Source: Chloroflexota bacterium (GTDB taxonomy: Bacteria; Chloroflexota; Limnocylindria; Limnocylindrales; CSP1-4). Taken from it: 10,745 nt of DNA. This document shows, piece after piece, positions 1 through 6,839 of this stretch. The notes below the pieces were generated by a model. The model made no database searches. It was not told the DNA's origin and saw only the letters and a list, made by a program, of their open reading frames with translations. The translations under genes and the position numbers were made by a program. The stretch covers positions 1-10,745 of the forward strand of contig JADGQH010000090.1 of the NCBI GenBank assembly GCA_017881985.1, given 5' to 3'. The stretch's first letter is position 1, and each line of letters opens with the position of its first letter.

Positions 1-35
1 CGCTCCAGGACGGCCGCGACCCAGGCGACGCGCAT
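1..35 (-). CDS. Probable ABC-2 type permease, N-terminal fragment cut by the window start
   Basis: On the minus strand an ATG at 35-33 shares its A with the TGA stop (37-35) of the ABC ATPase gene, forming a TGATG overlap typical of translationally coupled genes. The open frame runs off the left end and gives only MRVAWVAAVLE plus a partial codon. A short basic start followed by a hydrophobic stretch fits the first helix of an ABC-2 family membrane subunit, and an ATPase of the NatA/CcmA type normally has its permease directly downstream. The identification rests on context and eleven residues, so it is an inference; the coupled start is what is seen. Confidence 0.5.
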   Translation of the reverse strand, partial: MRVAWVAAVLE

Positions 36-1006
36 CAGGCTGCCGCCTCCGCGTCGGCGCGGGCGCCCATGACCTCGAAATAGACCTCCTCGAGGGTCGC
101 GGCCTCGCGACGCACCTCGAGGACCGCGGCGTCGGCGGCCACCACGGCACGGACCAGCGCCGGCGTGTCGGCCTCGGGGTCGCGCAGCTCGGCGACGAGC
201 CCATCGGCCGTGGCCCTGGCCTCGATGACGCCCGCATCCGCGCCCACGGCCGCGAGGAGATCCGGGCTTGCGGGTGCGGCCAGCCGCACGTGAACCCGGC
301 CGCTCGCGGTCGCGGCCCGCAGCCGCGCCGGCGTATCGACGCGGAGGAGGGTCGTCCGCAGGAATCCGATCCGGTCGCACAACCGCTCGGCCTCCGGCAG
401 AACGTGCGTGCAGAGCACGACCGTGCGGCCCTGGCCGCGGAGCGTCGCGATCGCGTCGCGCACGACCGCGGCCGCCTCCGGGTCGAGCGCCGCGGTCGGC
501 TCGTCCAGGAACAGCACGGGTGGGTCGTGGAGCAGGGCGCGCGCGATCGCGAGCTTCTGCTTCATGCCCTTGCTGAACGTCCCGGTCGGCTCGAGCCGAC
601 GGTCCCACAGGTCGAAGAGACGGAGGAGCCGTTCGATGCGCTCCGCGCGGACCGCGGCCGGCAGCCCCTGGAGCTTCCCGAAGAAGTCGAGGTTGCGGGC
701 CGCCGAAAGCTTCTCGTACAGCCCAGGCGCTTCGGTCAGGACGCCGACACGCGAGCGGATCCCGTCCGCCTCGCGGACGAGGTCGAGACCGTCGACCCGC
801 GCCCGCCCCACCGACGGCGCGATGAGCGCGGCCAGGAGCCGGATCGTCGTGGTCTTGCCGGCGCCGTTCGGTCCGAGCAGGCCGAAGACCTCGCCGCGCC
901 GAAGCTCGAGGGAGAGATCGCGGACCGCCCAGCGGTCTCCGAAGCGACGGCCAAGGCCCTCCGCCCACACGGCGAGGTCGGGCGGGGAGGGCGCGCTCGG
1001 ATCCAC
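35..1006 (-). CDS. ABC transporter ATP-binding protein, NatA/CcmA (ABC-2 exporter) type
   Basis: This is the cytoplasmic ATPase subunit of an ABC exporter; it would hydrolyse ATP to drive a separate membrane partner, probably the gene beginning at 35. Taking the GTG at 1006 gives 323 residues, normal for the family. Visible motifs are Walker A GPNGAGKTT (about 45-53), signature FSKGMKQ (144-150, a variant of LSGGQ), Walker B VLFLDEP (164-170), D-loop ALDP and H-loop His201. The Q-loop position carries Glu (TEAPGLY), as is common in drug- and Na+-exporter ATPases. A C-terminal accessory domain of about 80 residues ends in LEEVYFEVMGA, typical of this group. The start is uncertain: no good Shine-Dalgarno precedes 1006, and an in-frame ATG at 1147 would add 47 Arg/Pro/Ala-rich residues encoded by the 21-bp repeat. 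The frame stays open antisense through the MFS gene, which is not real coding. The substrate cannot be told. Confidence 0.93.
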   Translation of the reverse strand: MDPSAPSPPDLAVWAEGLGRRFGDRWAVRDLSLELRRGEVFGLLGPNGAGKTTTIRLLAALIAPSVGRARVDGLDLVREADGIRSRVGVLTEAPGLYEKLSAARNLDFFGKLQGLPAAVRAERIERLLRLFDLWDRRLEPTGTFSKGMKQKLAIARALLHDPPVLFLDEPTAALDPEAAAVVRDAIATLRGQGRTVVLCTHVLPEAERLCDRIGFLRTTLLRVDTPARLRAATASGRVHVRLAAPASPDLLAAVGADAGVIEARATADGLVAELRDPEADTPALVRAVVAADAAVLEVRREAATLEEVYFEVMGARADAEAAA

Positions 1007-1030
1007 CGGCGGAGTCTGCCACGCTCGGTG

Positions 1031-1135
1031 GGCTGGTGCCGAGCGCCCGCAGGCTGGTGCCGGGCGCCTGCGGGTTGATGCCGGCCGTCGGCGAGCTGCT
1101 GCCGGGCGTTGGCCGAATGCCGGCCGCCGGGCAGG
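1031..1135. repeat. Degenerate 21-bp tandem repeat in the divergent intergenic region
   Basis: Four consecutive 21-bp units start at 1031, 1052, 1073 and 1094, and a fifth at 1115 is 3 nt short. Units 1 and 2 differ at only a few positions, both beginning GGCTGGTGCCG; later units diverge. The core TGCCG recurs at 1037, 1058, 1079, 1100 and 1118. The array lies between the divergently transcribed ABC ATPase and MFS genes, so it may lie in the 5' leader or promoter region of one or both. It could instead encode a 7-residue repeat at the N-terminus of the ABC protein if translation starts at 1147. No function is known. Confidence 0.7.
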
Positions 1136-1171
1136 TCCCGGATGCATCGCCGGCCACGCGTCGCTTCCCCG

Positions 1172-1177
1172 TACCAT
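1172..1177 (+). promoter_or_regulatory. Putative -10 element (TACCAT) for a leaderless or near-leaderless MFS mRNA
   Basis: TACCAT fits the TAnnnT -10 consensus and ends 9 nt before the ATG at 1187, so transcription would begin at or within a few nucleotides of the start codon. No Shine-Dalgarno sequence lies between them. No convincing -35 is visible. The call is from pattern only. Confidence 0.3.
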
Positions 1178-1186
1178 TGCGGGCGC

Positions 1187-2395
1187 ATGCGAGCCATTCG
1201 TGCCGTCTTCCTCGCCAGCGGGGCTTCCCAGGGCGTCTTCCTTCCGTTCACCGCCGTCATCCTGGCCGTCCGCGGCTTCTCCGCTGCCGAGATCGGGGTG
1301 ATCGCGGCGATCCAGGCCGCGGCCTTCACGATCGCGGTCCCCGCCTGGGGCCACCTCGCGGACGTGGTGCTGGGACGCCGGAACGCCCTGGCGATCTCCG
1401 CGCTCACCGCGGGGGGCGCCGTGCTGCTCGCTGGCGCCCCGATCCCTGGGCTCGCGGTCGGCGCCTGCTTCGTCGCGTTCAGCCTGCTCGAGTCGGGCTG
1501 GGGCCCGCTCGGCGACGCGCTCGCCGTGAACGCGGTCCGCGACCGCACGCGCGACTACGCGCGTGTCCGCCTCCTCGCATCGCTGGGCTTCGCGACCGCG
1601 TCCGGGTCGGTGGGCCTCCTCTACGACCGGGCCGGGTACGGACCGGCCTTCGCCATCTGCGCGCTCATCGCGGTTGCGCTGGCGGCCGCAGCGCGGCTCA
1701 CCCCGGACGCTCCGCGCGCGAACCTGGCGGAGGTGTCGGCCGGTCGGACCCGCGGCGGCTCGATGGCCGTGGCGCTCCGGGTCCAGCCGCGCCTGCGCGG
1801 CGTCCTGGCCGTCCTCCTTCTCGTCTACATCGGGATCATCGCGAGCTTCACGTTCCTGCCACTGCGCATCGTGGCGCTCGGCGGGAGCCCGTCGGACGTC
1901 GCGCTCAGCGCGTCGGTCTCCGCCTTCGCGGAGATCCCGGCGATGCTGCTGACGGCCGCGATCGCCGCACGGGTGGGCCTGCGCGGGCTGATGGCCGGAA
2001 GCGCGCTCCTGTACGGCGCGTGCTTCCTGGCCTGGGCGGTGATCGACTCGCCGATGCTCATCATCGCAACGCGCCTCGTCAGCGGCTTCGCCTTCGCAGG
2101 CATCTGGGTCGGATCCGTGCTCACGATGGCCGTCCTCCTGCCACGACGCCTCCAGGCCACCGGCCAGGGCCTCTACCAGGTCACCGGGTTCGGGGTCGCG
2201 GCCGTCGTGGCGAACTTCGTGGGCGGGCAGGTCTACGCGGGCCTGGGGTCCGCGGCGCTCTTCGGCGGGGCGGCGGCCCTGGCGGTGGCGGCGGCGGTGC
2301 TCGCGCTCGTGGTCTTCCCGCACGCGGACGCGTCGCGCATCCGCGAGGACGATCCCGCCGCATCGCTACCATTCGCTGCACCGACGCTGGGGTAG
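1187..2395 (+). CDS. Major facilitator superfamily transporter, 12 transmembrane helices
   Basis: This is an inner-membrane secondary transporter of 402 residues, the usual MFS length. Twelve hydrophobic segments can be traced, six on each side of a basic cytoplasmic loop near residues 190-210. After helix 2 the MFS motif A appears as GHLADVVLGRR. Motif A placement and the second-half segment FLPLRIVALGGSP resemble the LacY/3-phenylpropionate-transporter-like (MFS_1-like) group, but the substrate cannot be assigned. The ATG at 1187 was chosen because the first helix begins directly after it; the in-frame ATG at 1109 would add 26 polar, Arg/Pro-rich residues drawn from the repeat region. The stop is 10 nt before argH and its TAG is part of the argH ribosome binding site, so the two genes are probably co-transcribed and coupled. 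An arginine-related export or import role is possible but only inferred from position. Confidence 0.9.
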   Translation: MRAIRAVFLASGASQGVFLPFTAVILAVRGFSAAEIGVIAAIQAAAFTIAVPAWGHLADVVLGRRNALAISALTAGGAVLLAGAPIPGLAVGACFVAFSLLESGWGPLGDALAVNAVRDRTRDYARVRLLASLGFATASGSVGLLYDRAGYGPAFAICALIAVALAAAARLTPDAPRANLAEVSAGRTRGGSMAVALRVQPRLRGVLAVLLLVYIGIIASFTFLPLRIVALGGSPSDVALSASVSAFAEIPAMLLTAAIAARVGLRGLMAGSALLYGACFLAWAVIDSPMLIIATRLVSGFAFAGIWVGSVLTMAVLLPRRLQATGQGLYQVTGFGVAAVVANFVGGQVYAGLGSAALFGGAAALAVAAAVLALVVFPHADASRIREDDPAASLPFAAPTLG

Positions 2396-2400
2396 GGGAG
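2394..2400 (+). promoter_or_regulatory. Ribosome binding site of argH, overlapping the MFS stop codon
   Basis: AGGGGAG lies 5 nt before the argH ATG at 2406 and shares bases with the TAG stop (2393-2395) of the transporter gene. It fixes the argH start and implies translational coupling. A TACCAT hexamer at 2367-2372, identical to the one before the MFS gene, could be an internal promoter, but it lies inside the MFS coding sequence. Confidence 0.7.
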
Positions 2401-2405
2401 ACGGC

Positions 2406-3830
2406 ATGCGGCTCTGGGGCGGGCGATTCAGCAGCGAGACGGACGCGCGGACCGCCGACTTCACGCGCTCTGTCGAGGTCGATCGCGCTCTCGCGCTCGA
2501 CGATCTCGCCGGCTCGGTCGCCCACGTCCGGGGCCTTGGGCGCGCCGGCCTGCTCGACGACGCGGAGGTCGTCGGGCTGGTCGAGGGACTCGACGCGCTC
2601 CGGATCGACGTGGAGTCGGGCGCGCTGCCCTGGGATCCGGCCCTCGAGGACGTCCACATGAACCTGGAGGCGGCCCTCGGCGCGCGGATCGGGCCGCTGG
2701 CCGGCAAGCTCCACACGGGGCGCTCCCGTAACGACCAGGTGGCGACGGACCTGCGGCTCTGGACGCGCCGGACCATCGACGACCTCGACGCGGCGGTCCT
2801 CGCGATGGAGCGTGCGCTGGTCGCCCTCGCGGAGCGCGAGGGCGACGCGATCCTCCCGGGGATGACGCACATCCAGCCGGCCCAGCCGATCCTCCTCGCG
2901 CACCACCTGCTCGCCTACGTCGAGATGCTCGAGCGCGACCGTGGCCGGCTGGTCGACTGCCGCCGCCGCGCGAACGTGTCGCCGCTCGGGTCGGGGGCGC
3001 TCGCGGGAGCCGGATACCAGCTCGACCGGGAGTCGACCGCGCGCGAGCTCGGCTTCGACGGCGTGACCGCGAACTCGCTCGACGCTGTCTCCGACCGGGA
3101 CTTCGTGGCCGAGCTGCTCTTCGCCGTCACCCTCGGCATGCTCCACCTGTCGCGCCTGGCCGAGGAGATCGCGTGGTGGTCCAACCCCCGCTTCGGCTTC
3201 GTGCGCGCTGCGGATTCGTTCACGACCGGGTCCTCGATGATGCCCAACAAGCGGAACCCGGACCCGGCGGAGCTGGTGCGCGGGCGGGCCGCCCGGGTGG
3301 TGGGGTCGCTGGCCGGCTTCCTGGCGCTGCTCAAGGGCCTGCCCCTTGCCTACCAGCGCGATCTGCAGGAGGACAAGCCGCCGCTGTTCGAGGCGTGCGC
3401 CACGTTCGAGGCGTCGCTCGGTGTCATGGCCGGCATGGTCGAGACGCTTGCCGTCGACCGGGATGCGATGCGGCAGGCCGCGTCCGAGGGCTTCACCACC
3501 GCGACGGCGGTCGCCGACGCGCTCGTCCGGCGCGGCGTCCCGTTCCGCGAGGCGCACCACGTGGTAGGGCGTCTCGTCGGCGCCGCTGAGGCGGCCGGTC
3601 TCGCGCTGACGGAGCTCGGCGACGGGATGATCGTGGCGGCGCTCGCCGAGAGCCGGGACTCCGGCGTCATGGGTCTTGCGGGAGATCCGACGCTGCCCGG
3701 AGAGCTGCGCGCGGCCGCGACGCTCGACGCGGCGCTCGCGTCGTGCGACGTGATCGGCGGCACCGCACCCCGGCGCGTGGCGGCGGCGCTGACGGCGGCG
3801 CGCGCGCGCCTGGACGCCGCGGGCCGATAG
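2406..3830 (+). CDS. argH: Argininosuccinate lyase
   Basis: The enzyme cleaves argininosuccinate to arginine and fumarate, the last step of arginine synthesis, in the cytoplasm as a homotetramer. At 474 residues it has normal length and the full set of fumarase/aspartase-superfamily motifs. These are the N-terminal MRLWGGRFSS, HMNLE (84-88), TGRSRNDQ (104-111), the MTHIQPAQP segment with the active-site His155, SPLGSGALAG (192-201), and the signature loop GSSMMPNKRNPD (275-286) with its catalytic Ser and Lys282. The start is fixed by the family N-terminus and a strong ribosome binding site. It follows the MFS gene by 10 nt. Its metabolic partner argG is not adjacent; it lies about 5 kb away on the other strand. 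A weak GC hairpin (3836-3857, 6-bp stem) follows the stop without a T-run. Confidence 0.98.
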   Translation: MRLWGGRFSSETDARTADFTRSVEVDRALALDDLAGSVAHVRGLGRAGLLDDAEVVGLVEGLDALRIDVESGALPWDPALEDVHMNLEAALGARIGPLAGKLHTGRSRNDQVATDLRLWTRRTIDDLDAAVLAMERALVALAEREGDAILPGMTHIQPAQPILLAHHLLAYVEMLERDRGRLVDCRRRANVSPLGSGALAGAGYQLDRESTARELGFDGVTANSLDAVSDRDFVAELLFAVTLGMLHLSRLAEEIAWWSNPRFGFVRAADSFTTGSSMMPNKRNPDPAELVRGRAARVVGSLAGFLALLKGLPLAYQRDLQEDKPPLFEACATFEASLGVMAGMVETLAVDRDAMRQAASEGFTTATAVADALVRRGVPFREAHHVVGRLVGAAEAAGLALTELGDGMIVAALAESRDSGVMGLAGDPTLPGELRAAATLDAALASCDVIGGTAPRRVAAALTAARARLDAAGR

Positions 3831-3879
3831 GCCGGCGGCCCGTCCGCGCGGGGGCCGAACCGCGCGGGTCGCGTCGGCG

Positions 3880-3885
3880 TAGGAT
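3880..3885 (+). promoter_or_regulatory. Putative -10 element (TAGGAT) placing transcription start at the add ATG
   Basis: TAGGAT ends exactly 6 nt before the ATG at 3892, the normal distance from a -10 hexamer to the first transcribed base, so the mRNA would start at the A of the start codon. No Shine-Dalgarno is present in the 61-nt gap after argH, which supports leaderless translation. There is no recognisable -35. The prediction is from pattern alone. Confidence 0.4.
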
Positions 3886-3891
3886 CGGGCC

Positions 3892-4995
3892 ATGCTCGAC
3901 GATCGCACGATCCGGCGCGCGCCAAAGGTGCTTCTCCACGACCACCTCGACGGTGGCCTCCGGCCCGAGACCGTCATCGACCTCGCCCGGGAGGCGGGCT
4001 ACACGGCGCTCCCGACGCAGGACCCGGCCGAGCTCCAGGCCTGGTTCACCCGGGGCGCGGACCGGAAGTCGCTCGAGCTGTACCTCGAGGGCTTCGCCCA
4101 CACGGTCGCGCTCATGCAGACCCGCGACGCGATCGAGCGGGTGAGCGCCGAGTGCGTCGAGGATCTCGCGGCCGACGGGCTCGTCTATGCCGAGGTTCGC
4201 TACGCCCCGGAGCTGTCGACGGCCGCGGGGCTCTCGCTCGACGAGGTCGTCGAGGCGGTCCTGGCCGGCTTCGAGCGCGGCATGGTCACCGCGGCGGCGG
4301 CCGGGCGGCCGATCCTCGTCCGGTTCCTGTGCACGGCGATGCGCCAGTACGCCCGGTCGGTGGAGATCGCGGAGCTGGCCGTCCGCTGGCGCGACCGCGG
4401 CTGTGTCGGCTTCGACATCGCGGGGCCGGAGAAGGGCTTCCCCCCGACCCGCCACCTCGATGCATTCCACCTGGTCCAGCGCGAGAACTTCCACTCGACG
4501 ATCCATGCAGGCGAGTCGTTCGGCCTGCCTTCGATCTGGGAGGCCCTCCAGTGGTGCGGGGCGGCCCGGCTCGGCCACGCCGTCCGGATCGTGGACGACA
4601 TCACGCTCGACGACGATGGCCGCGCGCACCTCGGCCGGCTCGCCGCCTACGTCCGCGACCGCCGCATCCCGCTGGAGATGTGCCCGACCTCCAACCTCCA
4701 CACGGGCGCGGTCGCGACGCTCGCCGAGCACCCGATCGGCCTCCTGCGCCGGCTCCGCTTCCGGGTCACGCTCAACACCGACAACCGCCTGATGAGCGGC
4801 GTCTCGCTCTCGAGCGAGTTCGCGGCAATGTCGCGGGTCTTCGGGGTCGGCCTCGACGAGATGGAGTGGCTGACGCTGAACGCCATGAAATCGGCCTTCG
4901 AGCCGTTCGACGGGCGCCTGCGGCTGATCACCGCGGTGATCAAGCCGGGCTACGCAGCGTTGCGCGCGGAGGCGGCCGCGGCGGCAGCGTTCTGA
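3892..4995 (+). CDS. add: Adenosine deaminase, zinc amidohydrolase fold
   Basis: The enzyme hydrolyses adenosine (or deoxyadenosine) to inosine and ammonia in purine salvage, in the cytoplasm with one Zn2+. The 367-residue protein shows the family metal and catalytic motifs in order: LLHDHLDGG with metal-binding His16 and His18, HAGES with His205 and catalytic Glu208, LGHAVRI with His229, and LNTDNRLMSG with zinc ligand Asp297. The residue after Asp297 is Asn298, where mammalian and E. coli enzymes have Asp (TDD). The TDNRLMSG form and the downstream NAMKSAFEPFD segment are, as I recall, usual in actinobacterial deaminases, so function is probably retained; a related nucleoside or aminofutalosine deaminase cannot be excluded. 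It follows argH by 61 nt with its own possible promoter, and ends only 3 nt from the convergent ldh gene. Confidence 0.93.
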   Translation: MLDDRTIRRAPKVLLHDHLDGGLRPETVIDLAREAGYTALPTQDPAELQAWFTRGADRKSLELYLEGFAHTVALMQTRDAIERVSAECVEDLAADGLVYAEVRYAPELSTAAGLSLDEVVEAVLAGFERGMVTAAAAGRPILVRFLCTAMRQYARSVEIAELAVRWRDRGCVGFDIAGPEKGFPPTRHLDAFHLVQRENFHSTIHAGESFGLPSIWEALQWCGAARLGHAVRIVDDITLDDDGRAHLGRLAAYVRDRRIPLEMCPTSNLHTGAVATLAEHPIGLLRRLRFRVTLNTDNRLMSGVSLSSEFAAMSRVFGVGLDEMEWLTLNAMKSAFEPFDGRLRLITAVIKPGYAALRAEAAAAAAF

Positions 4996-4998
4996 GGC

Positions 4999-6027
4999 TT
5001 ATCTCGGCGGAAGATCCAGCGTCCCGATCGTCGCCCGGAGCAGCTCGGCCGAGCGACGGAGGCCGGAGGCCTCCTCCGCGGACATCGCGAGACGGAGCGT
5101 CCGCTCGACGCCGCTCCGCCCGATCACCGTCGGGACGGACAGGTACACGTCGTCGATCCCGTAGTAGTCGCAGATCAGCGAGCTGACCGAGAGCACGGTC
5201 GACTGGTCGCGCAGGATCGCCTCGACGATCCGGACGAGGCCGGCCGCCACGGCGTACGAGGTCGCGCCCTTGCGCTCGATGATCTGGTAGGCAGCGTCGC
5301 GCGTCGACTCGAAGATCTGCTGGAGCGAGCCCTGGTCGTGCCCGATCCCGTTGGCGCGCCCGAAGTCCGCGAGCGGCATCCCCGCGATGTTCGCCGCCGA
5401 CCAGACCGGCACCTCGGAATCGCCGTGCTCACCGGCGATGTACGCGTGGACGGAGCGCGGGTCGACGCCGTAGTGCTCGGCGAGGAGCATCCGGAAGCGC
5501 GATGTGTCGAGGATCGTCCCCGAGCCGATCACGCGGCTCGGGGGAAGCCCGCTGATCCGGTAGGTCAGGTACGCGAGGATGTCCACCGGGTTCGTGGCGA
5601 CCACGATGATCCCGCCCGGATTCGCGCTCGCGACCGCCGGCACGATCTGGCGGAAGATCGCGGCGTTCTTGCGGACCAGGTCCATCCGCGTCTCGCCGGG
5701 CTTCTGGGCCGCGCCGGCGGCGATCACGGTGATCGCCGCGCCTCGGCAATCCTCGATCGGCCCGGACCAGACGCGGGCCGTCTTGGCGAACGGGACCGCG
5801 TGCAGGAGGTCCATCGCCTCGCCCTCCGCCCGGCGGGCGTTCGCGTCCACCAGGAGGATCTCCGACGCGAGCCCGGAGAGGAGAAGGCCGAACGCGAACG
5901 TGGACCCGACGGCACCGGCCCCCACGATCGCGACACGCGTCGGGTGGGCGTCCGGGGGTTCGGCCGTCAGAGGTGTCGGCACGGTTGCGGTCTCGGGTGT
6001 CGGCACGGCCGCGGGGGACTCTGGCAT
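4999..6027 (-). CDS. ldh: L-lactate dehydrogenase
   Basis: This NAD-dependent cytoplasmic enzyme interconverts pyruvate and L-lactate, recycling NADH during fermentation or oxidising lactate. Key residues are visible in the 342-residue protein: Rossmann loop GAGAVGS (36-42) followed by Asp61 of the NAD-binding strand, the specificity loop AQKPGETR with Gln108 (Gln marks LDH; malate dehydrogenases have Arg here) and Arg114, NPVD (Asn146), substrate-binding Arg177 in LDTSRFR, catalytic His201 in GEHGDSE, and Thr256 in KGAT. Typical LDHs are about 310-320 residues; the excess is a Pro/Thr/Ala-rich N-terminal tail of about 30 residues. The ATG at 6027 was chosen, with no clear Shine-Dalgarno; a GTG at 5982 would shorten the tail by 15 residues. 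The gene lies 31 nt behind the atypical response regulator and is probably transcribed with it. Confidence 0.95.
   Translation of the reverse strand: MPESPAAVPTPETATVPTPLTAEPPDAHPTRVAIVGAGAVGSTFAFGLLLSGLASEILLVDANARRAEGEAMDLLHAVPFAKTARVWSGPIEDCRGAAITVIAAGAAQKPGETRMDLVRKNAAIFRQIVPAVASANPGGIIVVATNPVDILAYLTYRISGLPPSRVIGSGTILDTSRFRMLLAEHYGVDPRSVHAYIAGEHGDSEVPVWSAANIAGMPLADFGRANGIGHDQGSLQQIFESTRDAAYQIIERKGATSYAVAAGLVRIVEAILRDQSTVLSVSSLICDYYGIDDVYLSVPTVIGRSGVERTLRLAMSAEEASGLRRSAELLRATIGTLDLPPR
5972..6019. repeat. 24-bp direct repeat encoding an 8-residue duplication in the LDH N-terminal tail
   Basis: Two adjacent 24-bp units begin at 5972 and 5996; both start GGTGTCGGCACGG and continue with closely similar bases. 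On the minus strand they encode VPTPETAT and VPTPLTAE, so the tail of the dehydrogenase seems to have grown by an in-frame tandem duplication. Confidence 0.7.
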
Positions 6028-6058
6028 GCCGCAAGTGTGCCCGGATTCGCCCGCCTCG

Positions 6059-6784
6059 TCAGGCGGTCGGCAGGCTTCCCTGGACGCGGAGCGCGTAGCC
6101 GCGGCCCCGGACGTTGCGCAGCCCGGGGTGACCCTCCGCGACGAGCTTCGCGTTGATCCGTGTGAGGTGGCTGCGGAGCGTCTCGGGCTCCACGTCCAGC
6201 CGGCCCGGCCAGGCCGCCCGGAGCAGCGTCCGATGGTCGACGACGTCTCCACGCCGGGCGGCCATGACCGAGAGCAGCTCGAACTCGGTCGGGGTCAGCG
6301 CGACGGCGCGGCCGCCGACGGACGCCTCGCGGCGCCCAGGATCGACCCGCAAGCCGTCGAGGCTCGGCTCGAAGGCGCCGGTCGCGAGCGTTGACCGCCG
6401 AACCGCGGCGTTCAGGCGCGCGATCAGCTCCCCGACCCGGACCGGCCGCCCGACCACGTCGATCGCCCCGGCGTCGAGCGCGGCCACGACGGCCGCTTCG
6501 TCGTGGAGGTCAAGGATCACGATCAGCGGCGCGTCGGTGCGGGCCCGGATCCGGCCGACCAGCGCGGACGGCTCCGTGTCCGGCAGGCCCGGGTCCAGGA
6601 GCACGGCGTCCGGGCGCTCCTCGGCAAGCCGGGCGAACGCGGTCTCTGCCCGGTAGGCCGTGACGACCTCGTGGCCGGCGTTTCCGAGGGCGCTCGCGAT
6701 CGCCCCGACGTCGGCGGGCACGGCGGCCGCGACGAGGATGCGAAGGCGGGCAGGAGCGGTCGAGGTAGCCACGAACGTGCGCAT
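6059..6784 (-). CDS. Atypical OmpR-family response regulator with degenerate receiver (pseudo-receiver) and winged-helix DNA-binding domain
   Basis: A 241-residue two-domain regulator. The receiver (about 13-130) keeps the fold pattern and a candidate phospho-acceptor Asp64 (LLDPGLP). However, the Mg-binding acidic pair is replaced by Ala20-Ala21 (RILVAAAVP where ILVVDDEP is usual), the switch Thr position is Leu91, and the conserved Lys is Arg113 (VGRPV). Ordinary Mg-dependent phosphorylation is therefore unlikely. The C-terminal winged helix (about 140-235) has ALTPTEFELLS and ends in NVRGRGYAL, so DNA binding is likely retained. The ATG at 6784 begins just before the first receiver strand. 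It is a clear paralogue of the canonical regulator 55 nt upstream and sits 31 nt before ldh. It may act without phosphorylation or by heterodimerising with its neighbour; that is inference. Confidence 0.9.
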   Translation of the reverse strand: MRTFVATSTAPARLRILVAAAVPADVGAIASALGNAGHEVVTAYRAETAFARLAEERPDAVLLDPGLPDTEPSALVGRIRARTDAPLIVILDLHDEAAVVAALDAGAIDVVGRPVRVGELIARLNAAVRRSTLATGAFEPSLDGLRVDPGRREASVGGRAVALTPTEFELLSVMAARRGDVVDHRTLLRAAWPGRLDVEPETLRSHLTRINAKLVAEGHPGLRNVRGRGYALRVQGSLPTA

Positions 6785-6839
6785 CGTACGGGCGGACCGC
6801 GACGGCCGTTCGTCCGGCCAGCGGCAGTCCCGGGGACGA

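Noticed and set aside
1007..2323. Long minus-strand open frame continuous with the ABC ATPase gene, antisense to the MFS gene
   Set aside because: The translation is Arg/Glu/Asp/His-rich low complexity without domains, opposite a clear 12-helix transporter; it is an artefact of GC-rich codon use, and the ABC protein begins near 1006.
1036..2661. 541-codon plus-strand open frame overlapping MFS and argH in another frame
   Set aside because: Arg/Gly/Pro-rich shadow of two well-supported genes with no motifs.
3836..3857. CGGCCC/GGGCCG hairpin after argH as a terminator
   Set aside because: Only 6 bp, a 10-nt loop and no T-run; too weak to list as a feature.
2181..3977. 598-codon minus-strand open frame antisense to argH
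   Set aside because: No recognisable domain and highly charged composition; argH on the plus strand has all family motifs.
6793..6816. Inverted repeat CGGAC/GTCCG around ACGGCCGT between the two response regulators, as a possible regulator site or terminator
   Set aside because: Five-base arms with a 14-nt spacer in GC-rich DNA are expected by chance, and there is no T-run or second copy to support it.
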